DNA of 64,000 nt from Phaeacidiphilus oryzae TH49 (GCF_000744815.1 NZ_JQMQ01000005.1:3728055-3792054), one strand, 5' to 3'. Counted from the first letter of the stretch, positions 52,764 to 61,764 are shown. The notes: generated by a model from the letters alone, not told the origin. A program made the numbers and translations.

Positions 52764-53449
52764 TGCGCCGCGCGCTGCTGCCTCGCCTGGATCTGGTGCT
52801 GGTGCAGGCCGTGATCGCCGGTTCGCTGTCCTTCGCGCACCTGCACGACATCGCGGACGCGGCCGGCCAGCACGGCTGGAAGGGTTGGGCCTACCCGATC
52901 AGCGTGGATCTGCTGCTGGTCGCTGCGTGGCGCCGGCTGCGGACGCTGCGCCGCTCCGGTGCCCCGGCCCGCGCCGCGTGGGCGTGGTTCGCCGTGGCGC
53001 TGACCGCCTCGCTCGGGGCGAACGTGGCCACCGCCGGCCTGCTCGATCTGGAACACGTCCCGGCGCTGCTGCGGATCGTGGTGGCCGGCTGGCCCGCGGT
53101 CGCCTTCCTCGGCGGCACCCTGCTCGCGCACGCCACCCCGGCACCGGCCACGACCGAGCTGAGCGAACCCCGCACACCGACCCCGACAGAGGACGGCTCG
53201 GTCTACCTCGACCGCGCCACCGAGACCGCCACGGCACCGGAGGACGCCCGGGCCGAACTGCCCGCCCCCGCAGCCGAAGCGGTGGCTGCCGCACCGATGG
53301 CCGTGCCGCCGGCGCTGGTGGACCACGCCCGCAAGCTCACCGCCGCCCACCGGGCCCGGACCGGCACCGACCTGGAGCCCGAAGCCCTGCGCTCCGCCCT
53401 GGGCGTCCCGCCGGCCATGGCCGACGCGATCGCCGCCCAACTGACCTGA
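52763..53449 (+). CDS. DUF2637 membrane protein (Spd/spread-associated type)
   Basis: A 228-residue protein. Four hydrophobic segments fill residues 5-115 (VQAVIAGSLSFAHLHDIA; YPISVDLLLVAAWRRLRTL; FAVALTASLGANVATAGL; GWPAVAFLGGTLLAH), the DUF2637 pattern. A Pro/Ala/Thr linker leads to a C-terminal helical domain (LTAAHRARTGTDLEPEAL). DUF2637 proteins are regularly found in AICEs and plasmids between tra and rep and are linked to intramycelial spread. Confidence 0.8.
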   Translation: MRRALLPRLDLVLVQAVIAGSLSFAHLHDIADAAGQHGWKGWAYPISVDLLLVAAWRRLRTLRRSGAPARAAWAWFAVALTASLGANVATAGLLDLEHVPALLRIVVAGWPAVAFLGGTLLAHATPAPATTELSEPRTPTPTEDGSVYLDRATETATAPEDARAELPAPAAEAVAAAPMAVPPALVDHARKLTAAHRARTGTDLEPEALRSALGVPPAMADAIAAQLT

Positions 53450-53464
53450 AAGGACTGACCGACC

Positions 53465-53653
53465 GTGTCCGTGCACCTTCCGCTGATCCTCGTGCTTGGC
53501 CTGATCGCCTTCGCGTTCATCAAGTTCCACCGGGTGCGCTGGTGGGGCGTGATCGCCCTGGTCCTGTTCGGCTTCCTGCTCGCCCACACCTTCCTCGGCC
53601 CCGCCGTCGAAGACGGCACCAAGTCCGGCACCCAGATCGTCAACGGCCACTGA
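53465..53653 (+). CDS. Small two-helix membrane protein (Spd-like)
   Basis: A 62-residue protein with two hydrophobic helices (LPLILVLGLIAFAFIKF; VIALVLFGFLLAHTFL) and a short polar tail. It lies 15 bp after the DUF2637 gene. Size and position match small spread proteins of pSAM2-like elements. Confidence 0.75.
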   Translation: MSVHLPLILVLGLIAFAFIKFHRVRWWGVIALVLFGFLLAHTFLGPAVEDGTKSGTQIVNGH

Positions 53654-53673
53654 CCCCGAAGGGAGCACCACCG

Positions 53674-54006
53674 ATGATCCGCCCGAAGTACCCCGAACCC
53701 GTCTACGTCATCACCCACACCCCGCCGTCCCCGGCCCCGACCGCCCCCGGTGCGCCCTGCCCCTGCGGGCACTCCGCCCCGGCCACGCCCCCGTATCAGG
53801 CCCGGGGGCCCGTCCGGCCGCACACCGACCGCCCGATCGGGCTGTACCTCGCGGCCGGAACCGTGGCCGTCGCCGGCACGGTCGCCCTGGCCGTCGCGGT
53901 GACCGCGCTGTTCCTGGCCATCGCCGTGACCGCCATCTCGGTCACCGTGGCCGCGGTCGTCCTGCGCTCCATGCTCGCCGACCACCAGCGCGACCAGCGC
54001 CGCTGA
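53674..54006 (+). CDS. SpdD-like membrane protein
   Basis: A 110-residue protein. The Pro-rich N-terminus has a CPCGHSAPATPP segment, followed by a long hydrophobic region (about 55-95: LYLAAGTVAVAGTVALAVAV then TALFLAIAV) and a basic end (DHQRDQRR). Proteins like this are annotated SpdD or SpdB in AICEs. GGGAG lies upstream of the ATG. Confidence 0.7.
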   Translation: MIRPKYPEPVYVITHTPPSPAPTAPGAPCPCGHSAPATPPYQARGPVRPHTDRPIGLYLAAGTVAVAGTVALAVAVTALFLAIAVTAISVTVAAVVLRSMLADHQRDQRR

Positions 54007-54098
54007 CTGCGCCCCGGGGCGGCCGACATCCCGGCCAAGGAACACCCGACCGCCCCGGGCCCTCGATCCCGCATCAAACGACACCGAGAGGACCCATC

Positions 54099-54284
54099 AT
54101 GCCCGCTACCACCCCGGCCCGTGTCTGCGGACACTGCGACGGTCACCCGACCGTGGCCATCAGCACCGGCCCCCGCCGCCCGGACGGCACCCTGCCCACC
54201 CTGCGCGTGGACTGCCCGGCCTGCCACGGCACCGGAACCACCACCCCGCCCCGGCCGGCCGCGCTGGCCAGCGCCCGGAGGTGA
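54099..54284 (+). CDS. Small zinc-knuckle AICE protein, 61 residues
   Basis: Two Cys pairs, VCGHCDGHPTV and DCPACHGTGT, again form a DnaJ-like zinc site as in the gene at 52566. GAGAGG precedes the ATG. The next small gene starts 6 bp after its stop. Confidence 0.65.
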   Translation: MPATTPARVCGHCDGHPTVAISTGPRRPDGTLPTLRVDCPACHGTGTTTPPRPAALASARR

Positions 54285-54290
54285 CCCGCG

Positions 54291-54470
54291 GTGTCCCTCC
54301 TGAACTGGCGCGACCACTCCCACTGGAACGAGAGGGAAGCGGACTGCGTGCTGTGCGCGAACCCGACCCACCTGCGCTCCGACCGCGGCCGGCCCGTCCA
54401 CAAGGTCTGTGCCGAGCAATGGAACGACGCCCACACCCCGAGTGACGAGAAGAAGGGAGAGCGCCGGTGA
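54291..54470 (+). CDS. Small CxxC AICE protein, 59 residues
   Basis: A short gene starting at GTG 54291. SLLNWRDHSHWNEREADCVL, CANPTHLRSDRGRPVHKVC contains a C-x2-C...H...C set that could hold zinc. GGAGG lies at 54277-54281 and the stop overlaps the initiator start (GTGA). Compact coupling on both sides supports a real gene despite its length. Confidence 0.6.
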   Translation: MSLLNWRDHSHWNEREADCVLCANPTHLRSDRGRPVHKVCAEQWNDAHTPSDEKKGERR

Positions 54471-55846
54471 CCCTGCCGGCCCTGGATGAGGCCACCCTCG
54501 CCGACCTGGTGAAGGTGGCCTCCGCCCCCGACCATGAACGCTGGCTCCGGCAGATCCGCGCAACCGGCGGATGCTCTGCCCCGATCCGGCTGCGCGGCTG
54601 GTCCAAGATCCTCGACCGCACCACGCGACAGGTCCTGCACACCTACGCCACCGACACCGAACCCGGCGGCGTCCTCCGGCTGGCCTGCGGCAACCGCCGC
54701 GCCTCCCGCTGCCCCTCCTGTGCGGCGACGTACGCGGCGGACACCTACCACCTGGTGCGGGCCGGCCTGGTCGGCGACGACACCAAGGGCGTGCGAGCGG
54801 AAGTGCGGGAGCACCCGCGGGTGTTCGCCACCTTCACCGCCCCCAGCTTCGGCCCCGTCCACAACCGCCCCGACACCGGCCGGTGCCGCTGCGGACGCCG
54901 GCATGCCGAAGACGCCCCAGAGCTGGGCACGCCGCTCGATCCGGAGCGGTACGACTACGTGGGCGCGGTGCTGTGGAACAACCACGCCGGTGACCTGTGG
55001 AACCGCTTCACCATCCAGCTCGCGCGCACCCTCGCCGAACGCACGGGTATCCCGCGATCCCGGCTGCGCGAGGTGCTGCGTCTGTCCTACGCCAAGGTCG
55101 CGGAGTTCCAGCGCCGCGGGGCCGTGCACTTTCACGCCGTGATCCGCCTGGACGGCCCGGAGGGCGCGGAGGACGACCCGCCTGGCTGGGCCACGGTGGA
55201 ACTGCTGGACGACGCGATCCGCACCGCCGCAGCGCGGGCGCGGCTGGGCGTTCCGGCGTCGCTTGCGGGGCATCCGGCGATGGCCGTGCGCTGGGGCCGG
55301 CAGCTCGATGTGCGGCCGGTGCGGGCCTTCGGGGACGGCTCGGAGCTGACAGAGCAGGCGGTCGCCTCCTACGTCGCCAAGTACGCCACCAAGGCGGCGG
55401 AAAGCACCGGCACCGTGGATCGGCCGATCGGCAACCGCGAAGCGCTCGACCTGCTCAAGGTGCCCGCGCACGCCCGTCGCCTGATCGAAACCTGCCTCGA
55501 CCTGGATGCGTACTACCCGGGCCGCCGGCTGGCCGCGTGGGCGCACATGCTCGGCTTTCGCGGGCACTTCGCCTCCAAGTCCCGCCGCTACTCCGTCACT
55601 CTCACCTCGATCCGGGAGGAACGAGCTGCCTACCGCGCAGCGGAGCAGCGGGCCGCACTCGGCCTGCCCGACCCCGAAGAGGACGACACCACGCTGACCC
55701 TCGCGCACTGGATCTACGCCGGACAGGGCCTCACCCCCGGCGAGTCCATGTTCGCCGCGACCATCGCCAACGACCTACGCGAGTCCAGACGACTCGCACG
55801 CGAGAACGACGCCGGCTCGATCGGTACGGAAGGAGTAGCAGCGTGA
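54467..55846 (+). CDS. RepSA-like rolling-circle replication initiator
   Basis: A 459-residue protein. An N-terminal zinc region (RLACGNRRASRCPSCAATYA) is followed by FATFTAPSFGPVHNR, the HUH motif RRGAVHFHAVIRLDG, and the catalytic tyrosine helix VASYVAKYATKAAE, the three landmarks of pSAM2 RepSA. It nicks the element's origin to allow replication after excision. GTG 54467 overlaps the previous stop, and the stop overlaps xis (GTGA). Confidence 0.92.
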   Translation: MTLPALDEATLADLVKVASAPDHERWLRQIRATGGCSAPIRLRGWSKILDRTTRQVLHTYATDTEPGGVLRLACGNRRASRCPSCAATYAADTYHLVRAGLVGDDTKGVRAEVREHPRVFATFTAPSFGPVHNRPDTGRCRCGRRHAEDAPELGTPLDPERYDYVGAVLWNNHAGDLWNRFTIQLARTLAERTGIPRSRLREVLRLSYAKVAEFQRRGAVHFHAVIRLDGPEGAEDDPPGWATVELLDDAIRTAAARARLGVPASLAGHPAMAVRWGRQLDVRPVRAFGDGSELTEQAVASYVAKYATKAAESTGTVDRPIGNREALDLLKVPAHARRLIETCLDLDAYYPGRRLAAWAHMLGFRGHFASKSRRYSVTLTSIREERAAYRAAEQRAALGLPDPEEDDTTLTLAHWIYAGQGLTPGESMFAATIANDLRESRRLARENDAGSIGTEGVAA

Positions 55847-56070
55847 CAGTGACCATGGCCGTGGAATCGCCGGCGCTCCCGGCACCCGCCCTGTATCGGG
55901 TGAAGGATGCCGCGGTGGTGCTCAGCCTGAGCCGGACGGTCGTCTACGAGCTGATCCGCTCTGGTCGGCTCCGGACAGTGAAGGAAGGGCGGGCGCGTCT
56001 CGTGCCGGCGAGTGCGGTGCGAGAGTACGTGGCGCTGCTGGAACGAGAAGCGGGGCAGCGCTGTGCCTAA
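55843..56070 (+). CDS. xis: Excisionase / MerR-like helix-turn-helix protein
   Basis: A 75-residue DNA-binding protein: YRVKDAAVVLSLSRTVVYEL, IRSGRLRTVKEGRARLVPAS is the typical excisionase winged-helix. It directs Int toward excision. It overlaps repSA by 4 bp and int by 8 bp, the usual repSA-xis-int order. Confidence 0.9.
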   Translation: MTVTMAVESPALPAPALYRVKDAAVVLSLSRTVVYELIRSGRLRTVKEGRARLVPASAVREYVALLEREAGQRCA

Positions 56071-57259
56071 GCGGCGGAGCAGGGGGGACGGCGGTCTCCA
56101 CTGGGATGAGAAGCGCCAGCGTTGGATCGCCTCGGTGACCGTCGGCTATGACCCGAGCGGCAAGCGGATCGTGAAGCGCGGCAGCGGGCGGACCAAGACT
56201 GAGGCCAAGGCCAAGCTGAAAGAGGTCCTGCGCGACCACGAGGACGGGTTGGCCATCGCGCCGACCAACTACACCGTGGCCGATGCGGTGAACGACTGGT
56301 TGGCCTACGGGCTGGCCGGCCGGAGCCCGGAGACGGTGAAGGCGTGCACCACGCTGTGCCGGACTCATGTGATCCCGGCTCTCGGGGCCCGCAAGCTGCG
56401 GGAGTTGAGCGCGGACGACGTGGATCGGTGGCTCGCTGCGAAGGCGAAGACGCTGAGCACGCGCACCCTGGAGGGAATCCGCTCCTGCCTGAACCGCTCG
56501 GTGCGCCGGGCCATGGCGCGAGACAAGGTGAAGCGCAACGTAGTCGAGCTGTGCGCGGTGCCCACCGGCCAACCGGGGCGTCCGTCCAAGGCGCTGACGC
56601 TGGCTCAGGCAGAAGCCGTGTTGAAGGCCGCGGAGGAGAGCCCGATGCGGGCGTACGTCGTCGTCTCACTGCTGACGGGGGCGCGGACGGAGGAGCTTCG
56701 GGCGCTGACCTGGGATCACGTCTTCCTCAAGGGTGATCCCGACGCGAACCCGCCGATCCCGCCGTACATGGCCGTCTGGCGGTCGGTGCGGGCGACGGGG
56801 GACACCAAGACGCGAAAGTCTCGGCGGACGCTGGCGCTGCCGGCCCGGTGCGTTGAAGCCCTTCTGGATCACTGGGTGGATCAGGGATGGGACCGCTACG
56901 CGGCCGGCCACCGGTGGCAGGAAAACGATCTCGTGTTCCACTCGGACGTGGGGACCGCGCTGGACCCGTCCCACGTGCGGCGCGCCTTCCGCGCTGCCAT
57001 CGACCAGGCGGAGGGTGTGACCGCTGCCGAGTGGACTCCGCGAGAGCTTCGTCACAGCTTCGTGTCTCTGCTGTCGGACAGCGGGGTTCCGCTGGAAGAG
57101 ATCTCGCGGTTGGTCGGGCACTCCAGTACGGCGGTGACCGAGGAGGTCTACCGGAAGCAGATCCGGCCGGTGATCCAGACGGGAGCGGTCGTCATGGATC
57201 AGATCTTCAAGAGCGGGAGCGAGCGCGACGCCGGCTCGGGCGAAGGCCCCGAACGGTAG
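56063..57259 (+). CDS. int: Site-specific tyrosine integrase of the AICE
   Basis: A 398-residue recombinase from GTG 56063 (VPKRRSRGDGGLHWDEKRQR). The arm-binding and core-binding domains cover 1-170; the catalytic residues are visible in TGARTEELRALTW (Arg I), PRELRHSFVSLLSD (His-x-x-Arg region), RLVGHSSTAV (His) and EEVYRKQI (Tyr). It is complete and lies 58 bp from the tRNA-Pro 3' end, its attachment site. Confidence 0.95.
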   Translation: MPKRRSRGDGGLHWDEKRQRWIASVTVGYDPSGKRIVKRGSGRTKTEAKAKLKEVLRDHEDGLAIAPTNYTVADAVNDWLAYGLAGRSPETVKACTTLCRTHVIPALGARKLRELSADDVDRWLAAKAKTLSTRTLEGIRSCLNRSVRRAMARDKVKRNVVELCAVPTGQPGRPSKALTLAQAEAVLKAAEESPMRAYVVVSLLTGARTEELRALTWDHVFLKGDPDANPPIPPYMAVWRSVRATGDTKTRKSRRTLALPARCVEALLDHWVDQGWDRYAAGHRWQENDLVFHSDVGTALDPSHVRRAFRAAIDQAEGVTAAEWTPRELRHSFVSLLSDSGVPLEEISRLVGHSSTAVTEEVYRKQIRPVIQTGAVVMDQIFKSGSERDAGSGEGPER

Positions 57260-57276
57260 TCACTCAGTTAGATACG

Positions 57277-57310
57277 CAGAGGCCCTGCCGGATAACCGGC
57301 AGGGCCTCTG
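57277..57310. terminator. Bidirectional terminator between int and tRNA-Pro
   Basis: CAGAGGCCCTGCCGG-ATAA-CCGGCAGGGCCTCTG is a perfect 15-bp hairpin with a 4-base loop, between convergent transcripts. Confidence 0.85.
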
Positions 57311-57316
57311 AGCTGG

Positions 57317-57390
<74 letters not shown>

Positions 57391-57539
57391 GTGTTGCCGT
57401 CTGCGGCCTTGCGGCTGCTCGGTGCAACGGGGATAACTCTAGCGGACGGTTGGCCTGGGACGAAATCGCGTTCGCGGCGGCTGGGCCGGAGGGCGTGGCG
57501 GGAGTGCTGGTCATGCCGGTTTGGGCGGGCTTCTCCTCC

Positions 57540-57545
57540 TAGGAT
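57540..57545 (+). promoter_or_regulatory. Candidate -10 for leaderless lysR-type transcript
   Basis: TAGGAT ends 6 bp before the ATG at 57552 and no ribosome site other than GGGGG is present, which fits transcription starting at the A of the start codon. Confidence 0.45.
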
Positions 57546-57551
57546 GGGGGC

Positions 57552-58472
57552 ATGCCTGAGCTGCGCAGCCTGAGTTACTTCCTCGCCGTCGCCGAGGAGC
57601 GGAGCTTCGCCCGCGCCGCCGAGCGTCTGCACGTCGCCCAGCCCGTGGTCAGCCGACAGGTGCGCGAGCTCGAGCGCGAGCTCGGCGTCGAGCTGCTCCA
57701 CCGGAGTGTGGAGGACGTCGCGCCCACCGAGGCCGGTCGGCTGCTTCTGGAGCGCGGCCCGGTGGTCCTCTCGCTCGCCGACTCCCTCTGGCGGGACGTG
57801 CAGCAGTACGCGGACGGCCGGCTCGGCAACATCTCCTTCGGGTACGGGATGAGCGCCGGCTACGAGACCGCCCCCGCGCTGCTCCAGGCGATGAGCGAGG
57901 AGTGCCCCGGCATCGAGGTCTCGGCCCGGGTGCTGGCCTCCGGGGACATCGTCAACGGCGTCGCCCACGGTCTCCTCGACGTCGGCCTGGTGCGCTGCGC
58001 CCCCGAGGTGGAGGGGCTGCGCAACACGCTGATCCGGCTGGAGCGCCAGGGCGTGATCCTCGGCAGCGACCACCCGTTGGCCAAGGCCGCCGCCGACACC
58101 GGCTCGGTCGACCCCGCCGACCTGGACGGCGTGCGGCTGCTCCTCCACACCCGCGAGCAGAACCCCGGCCACTACGACGCCGTGATGGGCATCGCGGAGC
58201 GGGCCGGGGCCGCCCCGGAGGTGCTGGTGCGCGGTCAGGACTACGACGGCGCCTACCAGCCGGTGGTGGAGGGCTCGGCGGTGACCATCGTCGGCGCCTC
58301 CGGACAGGTGGGCCTCCCCGGCGGGCTGGTCTGGCTGCCGCTGGATCCGCCGGCCGCGATGGAGGTGCACCTGATCACGCGGGCGGACGAACGTTCCGCC
58401 TCGGTGGAGCGGATGCTGGAGGTGGCCAGGGCCACGGCGGCGCGCGACGGTTGGCTCACCCCGGTGAGGTGA
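57552..58472 (+). CDS. LysR family transcriptional regulator
   Basis: A 306-residue regulator. The helix-turn-helix is RSFARAAERLHVAQPVVSRQ followed by VRELERELGVELLHR. The substrate domain (90-300) has the two-lobed periplasmic-binding fold, with GNISFGYGMSAGYETAPALL at its start. It is not obviously divergent from an enzyme gene, since the tRNA lies upstream, so its target cannot be deduced. Confidence 0.92.
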   Translation: MPELRSLSYFLAVAEERSFARAAERLHVAQPVVSRQVRELERELGVELLHRSVEDVAPTEAGRLLLERGPVVLSLADSLWRDVQQYADGRLGNISFGYGMSAGYETAPALLQAMSEECPGIEVSARVLASGDIVNGVAHGLLDVGLVRCAPEVEGLRNTLIRLERQGVILGSDHPLAKAAADTGSVDPADLDGVRLLLHTREQNPGHYDAVMGIAERAGAAPEVLVRGQDYDGAYQPVVEGSAVTIVGASGQVGLPGGLVWLPLDPPAAMEVHLITRADERSASVERMLEVARATAARDGWLTPVR

Positions 58473-58496
58473 GCCGGCCGACGCCCGGCCGGTCGG

Positions 58497-59447
58497 TTAC
58501 TCCGCCGCCGTGAGGGTCAGCAGGGTCGCCTCCGGCGGGCAGGCGAAGCGGACCGGGGTGTACCGGTTGGTACCGCAGCCCGCCGACACATGGAGGTACG
58601 AGCGGTATCCGCCGGCCTTGTGGGTGGACAGTCCCTTGACCCGGCCGGGGTCGATGTCGCAGTTGGTGACCAGTGCCCCGTAGAAGGGGATGCAGAGCTG
58701 CCCGCCGTGGGTATGCCCGGCCAGGATCAGCGGGTACCGCTCGGCCGCGAAGGCGTCCAGCACCCGCAGGTAGGGGGCGTGGACCACGCCGATGGACAGG
58801 TCCGCGTCCCGGCTCGGCCCGCCGGCCACCTCCTGGTAGCGGTCGCGACGGATGTGCGGGTCGTCGAGACCGGTGAACTCCAGCTCCATGCCCTCGACTT
58901 GGAGCCGGCCGCGGGTGTTGGTCAGGTTCAGCCAGCCGGCCTGGTCGAAGCCGTCGCGCAGCTTCTGCCAGGGGTTGTGGACGGCCCCGGTGATCCCGCG
59001 GCGGGCGGTGCCGTCCGGGTTGTTCAGGCCGTGGGCGCCGGTGAGCCGGGCGGCGATGTAGCGGGCCGGGTTCTTGGCCACCGGCCCGTAGTAGTCGTTC
59101 GAGCCGAAGACGTACGCGCCCGGGAACTCCAGCAGCGGGCCGAGGGCGTCCAGGGTCTCCGGCACGCCCTCCGGGTCGGAGAGGTTGTCGCCGGTGTTGA
59201 CCACCAGGTCCGGGCGCAGCCCGGCGAGCGAGCGCAGCCAGCGCTGCTTCTTCCGCTGGCCGGAGACCATGTGGATGTCCGAGACGTGCAGTACGCGGAG
59301 CGGCTGCGCGCCCCGGGGCAGCACCGGTGCCTCGACCCGGCGCAGGCGGAAGGAACGGACCTCGTATCCGGCGGCGTAGGCGATGCCTGCGGCACCGGTA
59401 GCGGCGACGGCGAGCGGCACGGAGTAGAGCGGTCGCATGGGACCCAT
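58497..59447 (-). CDS. Membrane-anchored metallophosphoesterase
   Basis: A 316-residue protein with an N-terminal anchor (residues 9-27) and a calcineurin-like phosphoesterase domain. Metal motifs: HVSDIHMV, VNTGDNLSD, FGSNDYYGP (in place of GNHE) and AGHTHGGQL, with VVHAPY supplying another His. The YkuE/UDP-2,3-diacylglucosamine-type subgroup has this layout. It faces either the cytoplasm or outside depending on the helix orientation. Convergent with the LysR gene. Confidence 0.9.
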   Translation of the reverse strand: MGPMRPLYSVPLAVAATGAAGIAYAAGYEVRSFRLRRVEAPVLPRGAQPLRVLHVSDIHMVSGQRKKQRWLRSLAGLRPDLVVNTGDNLSDPEGVPETLDALGPLLEFPGAYVFGSNDYYGPVAKNPARYIAARLTGAHGLNNPDGTARRGITGAVHNPWQKLRDGFDQAGWLNLTNTRGRLQVEGMELEFTGLDDPHIRRDRYQEVAGGPSRDADLSIGVVHAPYLRVLDAFAAERYPLILAGHTHGGQLCIPFYGALVTNCDIDPGRVKGLSTHKAGGYRSYLHVSAGCGTNRYTPVRFACPPEATLLTLTAAE

Positions 59448-59611
59448 CGTTGCAGACCGGTCCCCGACGACGCGTCAGCCCCCTGGGCTGGCCGGGCTAC
59501 GACCGAGGGCTGATCTCGCGGGCCCCGGGGCCGACCGTTCAGGCGGACTGAACGTCAGCCCGCGGAAGTCTCGATGGACCGCGGAGGAAGCGGCGGGCGA
59601 GAGTTGTCGGC

Positions 59612-59660
59612 AGACGAGACGAGACGCGAGACGAGACACCGAACGAGACACGAGACGGGG
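59612..59660. repeat. GAGAC-rich microsatellite
   Basis: Seven or so cgagac/gagac units with small variations lie in the 260-bp gap between the divergent phosphoesterase and allantoicase genes. No gene is seen there. Confidence 0.75.
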
Positions 59661-59707
59661 CACGGCGCGACGAGCGCCGCCCCGACAGACCGCGGAGGTA
59701 CGCCCGG

Positions 59708-60961
59708 ATGAGCTCCAGGTCCGCCCAGACCGACCCCACCGCCACGCCCAGCCCGACGCCCAGCCCCACGCCCACCTCCACCCCCAGCGCCCCGAACGAC
59801 CCGCACGCCTTCGACGCCGCCCCCTACGGCGGCGGCGACCCGTACGCCGACTACCGGGACGAGGAGCACGCCTTCGCACAGCAGGTCGAGCTGACGGACC
59901 GCCGGCTCGGCGCCGGGGTCCTGGCGGCCAACGACGAGCTCTTCGCCCCCCGCGAGAACCTGCTGGTTCGCGAGCGCCCGGTGTTCCAGCCCGGCACTTT
60001 CGGCCACAAGGGCCAGATCATGGACGGCTGGGAGACCAGGCGCCGCCGGAACACCGCCGAGCGCCCGCACCCGGACGAGGACACCCACGACTGGGCGCTG
60101 ATCCGGCTCGGCGCGCCCGGCACGGTCCGCGGGGTGGTCGTGGACACCGCCCACTTCCGCGGCAACTACCCGCAGCAGATCTCCGTGGAGGGCGCCTGCG
60201 TGCCGGGCTCGCCGGGCGAGGAGGAGCTGCTGGCGCCCGAGGTGAAGTGGACCGAGCTGGTCCCGCGCAGCCAGGTGCGCGGCCATGCCGCCAACGGCTT
60301 CGAGGTGGACGTGCCGGGCCGCTGGACGCATCTGCGGCTGCGGCAGTACCCGGACGGCGGGATCGCCCGCTTCCGCGCGTACGGGGAGGTGCTGCCGGAC
60401 CCGGAGTGGCTGGCCGCCCTGGACGTGGTCGACCTGGCCGCGGTAGGCAACGGCGCGGTGGTCGAGGACGCCTCGGACCGCTTCTACTCCCCGCCGACCA
60501 ACCTCCTCCTGCCGGACCAGGCCCGGGCCATGGGCGACGGCTGGGAGAACCGCAGGCGCCGGGTGCGCGGCAGCAACGACTGGGTGCGCTTCCGGCTCGC
60601 GGGGGAGGGCACGATTCGCGCGATCGAGCTGGACACCTCGTACTTCAAGGGGAACGCGGCCGGATGGGCGGCGATCTCCGGCTGCTGCGCGGCCGCCGAC
60701 GGCGCGGGCGCCGGCCCGCAGGAGGCGGGGGAGGCCGGGGAGGCCGGGGACTGGTTCGAGCTGCTGCCGCGGACCCGGCTGCAGCCGGACACCGTCCACC
60801 GCTTCGTCCTCGCGGACCTTCCGGCCGGCGACCGGCCGGTGACCCACCTGCGGCTGGACGTCTTCCCGGACGGCGGGCTCGCCCGGTTCCGGGTGCACGG
60901 GCGGCTGACGGAGCGCGGACGGGCGCGGATAACGGCGCGATTCCGCGAGGCCGGGATGTAA
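59708..60961 (+). CDS. alc: Allantoicase
   Basis: A 417-residue purine-catabolic enzyme (allantoate to ureidoglycolate and urea). Two homologous beta-jelly-roll domains are visible: FGHKGQIMDGWETRRRR, HDWALIRLGAPGTVRGVVVD, HLRLRQYPDGGIARFRAYGE in the first, and MGDGWENRRRRVRGSNDW, IRAIELDTSYFKGN, HLRLDVFPDGGLARFRVHG in the second. A 30-residue Thr/Pro tail begins the protein. The gene is alone, with no other purine gene near it in the window. Confidence 0.94.
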   Translation: MSSRSAQTDPTATPSPTPSPTPTSTPSAPNDPHAFDAAPYGGGDPYADYRDEEHAFAQQVELTDRRLGAGVLAANDELFAPRENLLVRERPVFQPGTFGHKGQIMDGWETRRRRNTAERPHPDEDTHDWALIRLGAPGTVRGVVVDTAHFRGNYPQQISVEGACVPGSPGEEELLAPEVKWTELVPRSQVRGHAANGFEVDVPGRWTHLRLRQYPDGGIARFRAYGEVLPDPEWLAALDVVDLAAVGNGAVVEDASDRFYSPPTNLLLPDQARAMGDGWENRRRRVRGSNDWVRFRLAGEGTIRAIELDTSYFKGNAAGWAAISGCCAAADGAGAGPQEAGEAGEAGDWFELLPRTRLQPDTVHRFVLADLPAGDRPVTHLRLDVFPDGGLARFRVHGRLTERGRARITARFREAGM

Positions 60962-60972
60962 GACTAGGCGGC

Positions 60973-61437
60973 ATGACCGGCATGCCCACGCTCAAGCAGC
61001 GGCTCCAGGACGATCTGACCGCGGCCATCAAGTCCCGCGACGAACTGCGCTCGGCGACGCTGCGCCTGACCCTCTCCGCGATCACCAAGGAGGAGGTGGC
61101 GGGCACCAAGGCCCGTGAGCTCTCGGACGACGAGGTGCTCAAGGTCGTCACCCGTGAGGCGAAGAAGCGCCGGGAGGCCGCCGAGGCCTTCGACCAGGGC
61201 GGCCGGACGGAGTCGGCGGAGCGGGAGCGCGCGGAGGGCGAGGTGCTCGCCGAGTACCTGCCGAAGCAGCTGACCGACGCCGAGATCGACGAGCTGGTCG
61301 CGGCCGCGGTCGCGGAGTCCGGCGCGTCCGGGATGAAGGCCATGGGCGCGGTGATGAAGCTGGTGAACCCACAGGTGGCAGGGCGTGCGGAGGGCGGCCG
61401 GGTGGCCGCCGCCGTGAAGCGCGCGCTGGGCGCGTAG
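60973..61437 (+). CDS. GatB/YqeY domain protein
   Basis: A 154-residue protein: TLKQRLQDDLTAAIKSRDEL, RSATLRLTLSAI, then EVLAEYLPKQLTDAEIDEL and the Gly-rich end MGAVMKLVNPQVAGRAEGGR. This is the tRNA-binding tail domain of GatB found alone; function is unresolved, possibly interaction with tRNA or amidotransferase. It starts 11 bp after the allantoicase stop. Confidence 0.93.
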   Translation: MTGMPTLKQRLQDDLTAAIKSRDELRSATLRLTLSAITKEEVAGTKARELSDDEVLKVVTREAKKRREAAEAFDQGGRTESAERERAEGEVLAEYLPKQLTDAEIDELVAAAVAESGASGMKAMGAVMKLVNPQVAGRAEGGRVAAAVKRALGA

Positions 61438-61523
61438 CCACCGCAGCCACTACGCCGCACCCGCACCCGCACCGGGCCGCGGACCGTAGGCGGCTGCGTG
61501 CACCGCACACGAGACGGCGGACG

Positions 61524-61579
61524 GCAGACGGCGCCGCGCCCGGCAGGGAACTCCTCCTGCCGGGCGCGGCGCCGTCTGC
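61524..61579. terminator. Strong bidirectional terminator
   Basis: Perfect 24-bp arms (61524-61547, 61556-61579) with an 8-base loop (gaactcct), between the convergent yqeY-like and penicillin-binding-protein genes. Confidence 0.9.
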
Positions 61580-61634
61580 TGTGCACTGCCGTTGGCCGCG
61601 TTACCGCCGGACCGCATCACCGCCGGGCCGCCTT

Positions 61635-61749
61635 GCCGCAGCGGCGCAATCGCGCCCGCCGCCCGCCGCCGGCCCGCCCCGCCGCCGGCCCGCCCCGCCG
61701 CGCGCCCGCGTCGCCGCGCGCCCGCGTCGCCGCAGCGGCGCAATCGCGC
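61635..61749. repeat. Nested GC-rich repeats
   Basis: A 21-bp unit (gccgcagcggcgcaatcgcgc) occurs at 61635-61655 and 61729-61749. Between the copies are two doublets, ccgccggcccgcc and cgcgcccgcgtcgccg. The region is non-coding and lies just beyond the penicillin-binding-protein stop. Confidence 0.8.
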
Positions 61750-61764
61750 TCGCCGCCCGCCGCA

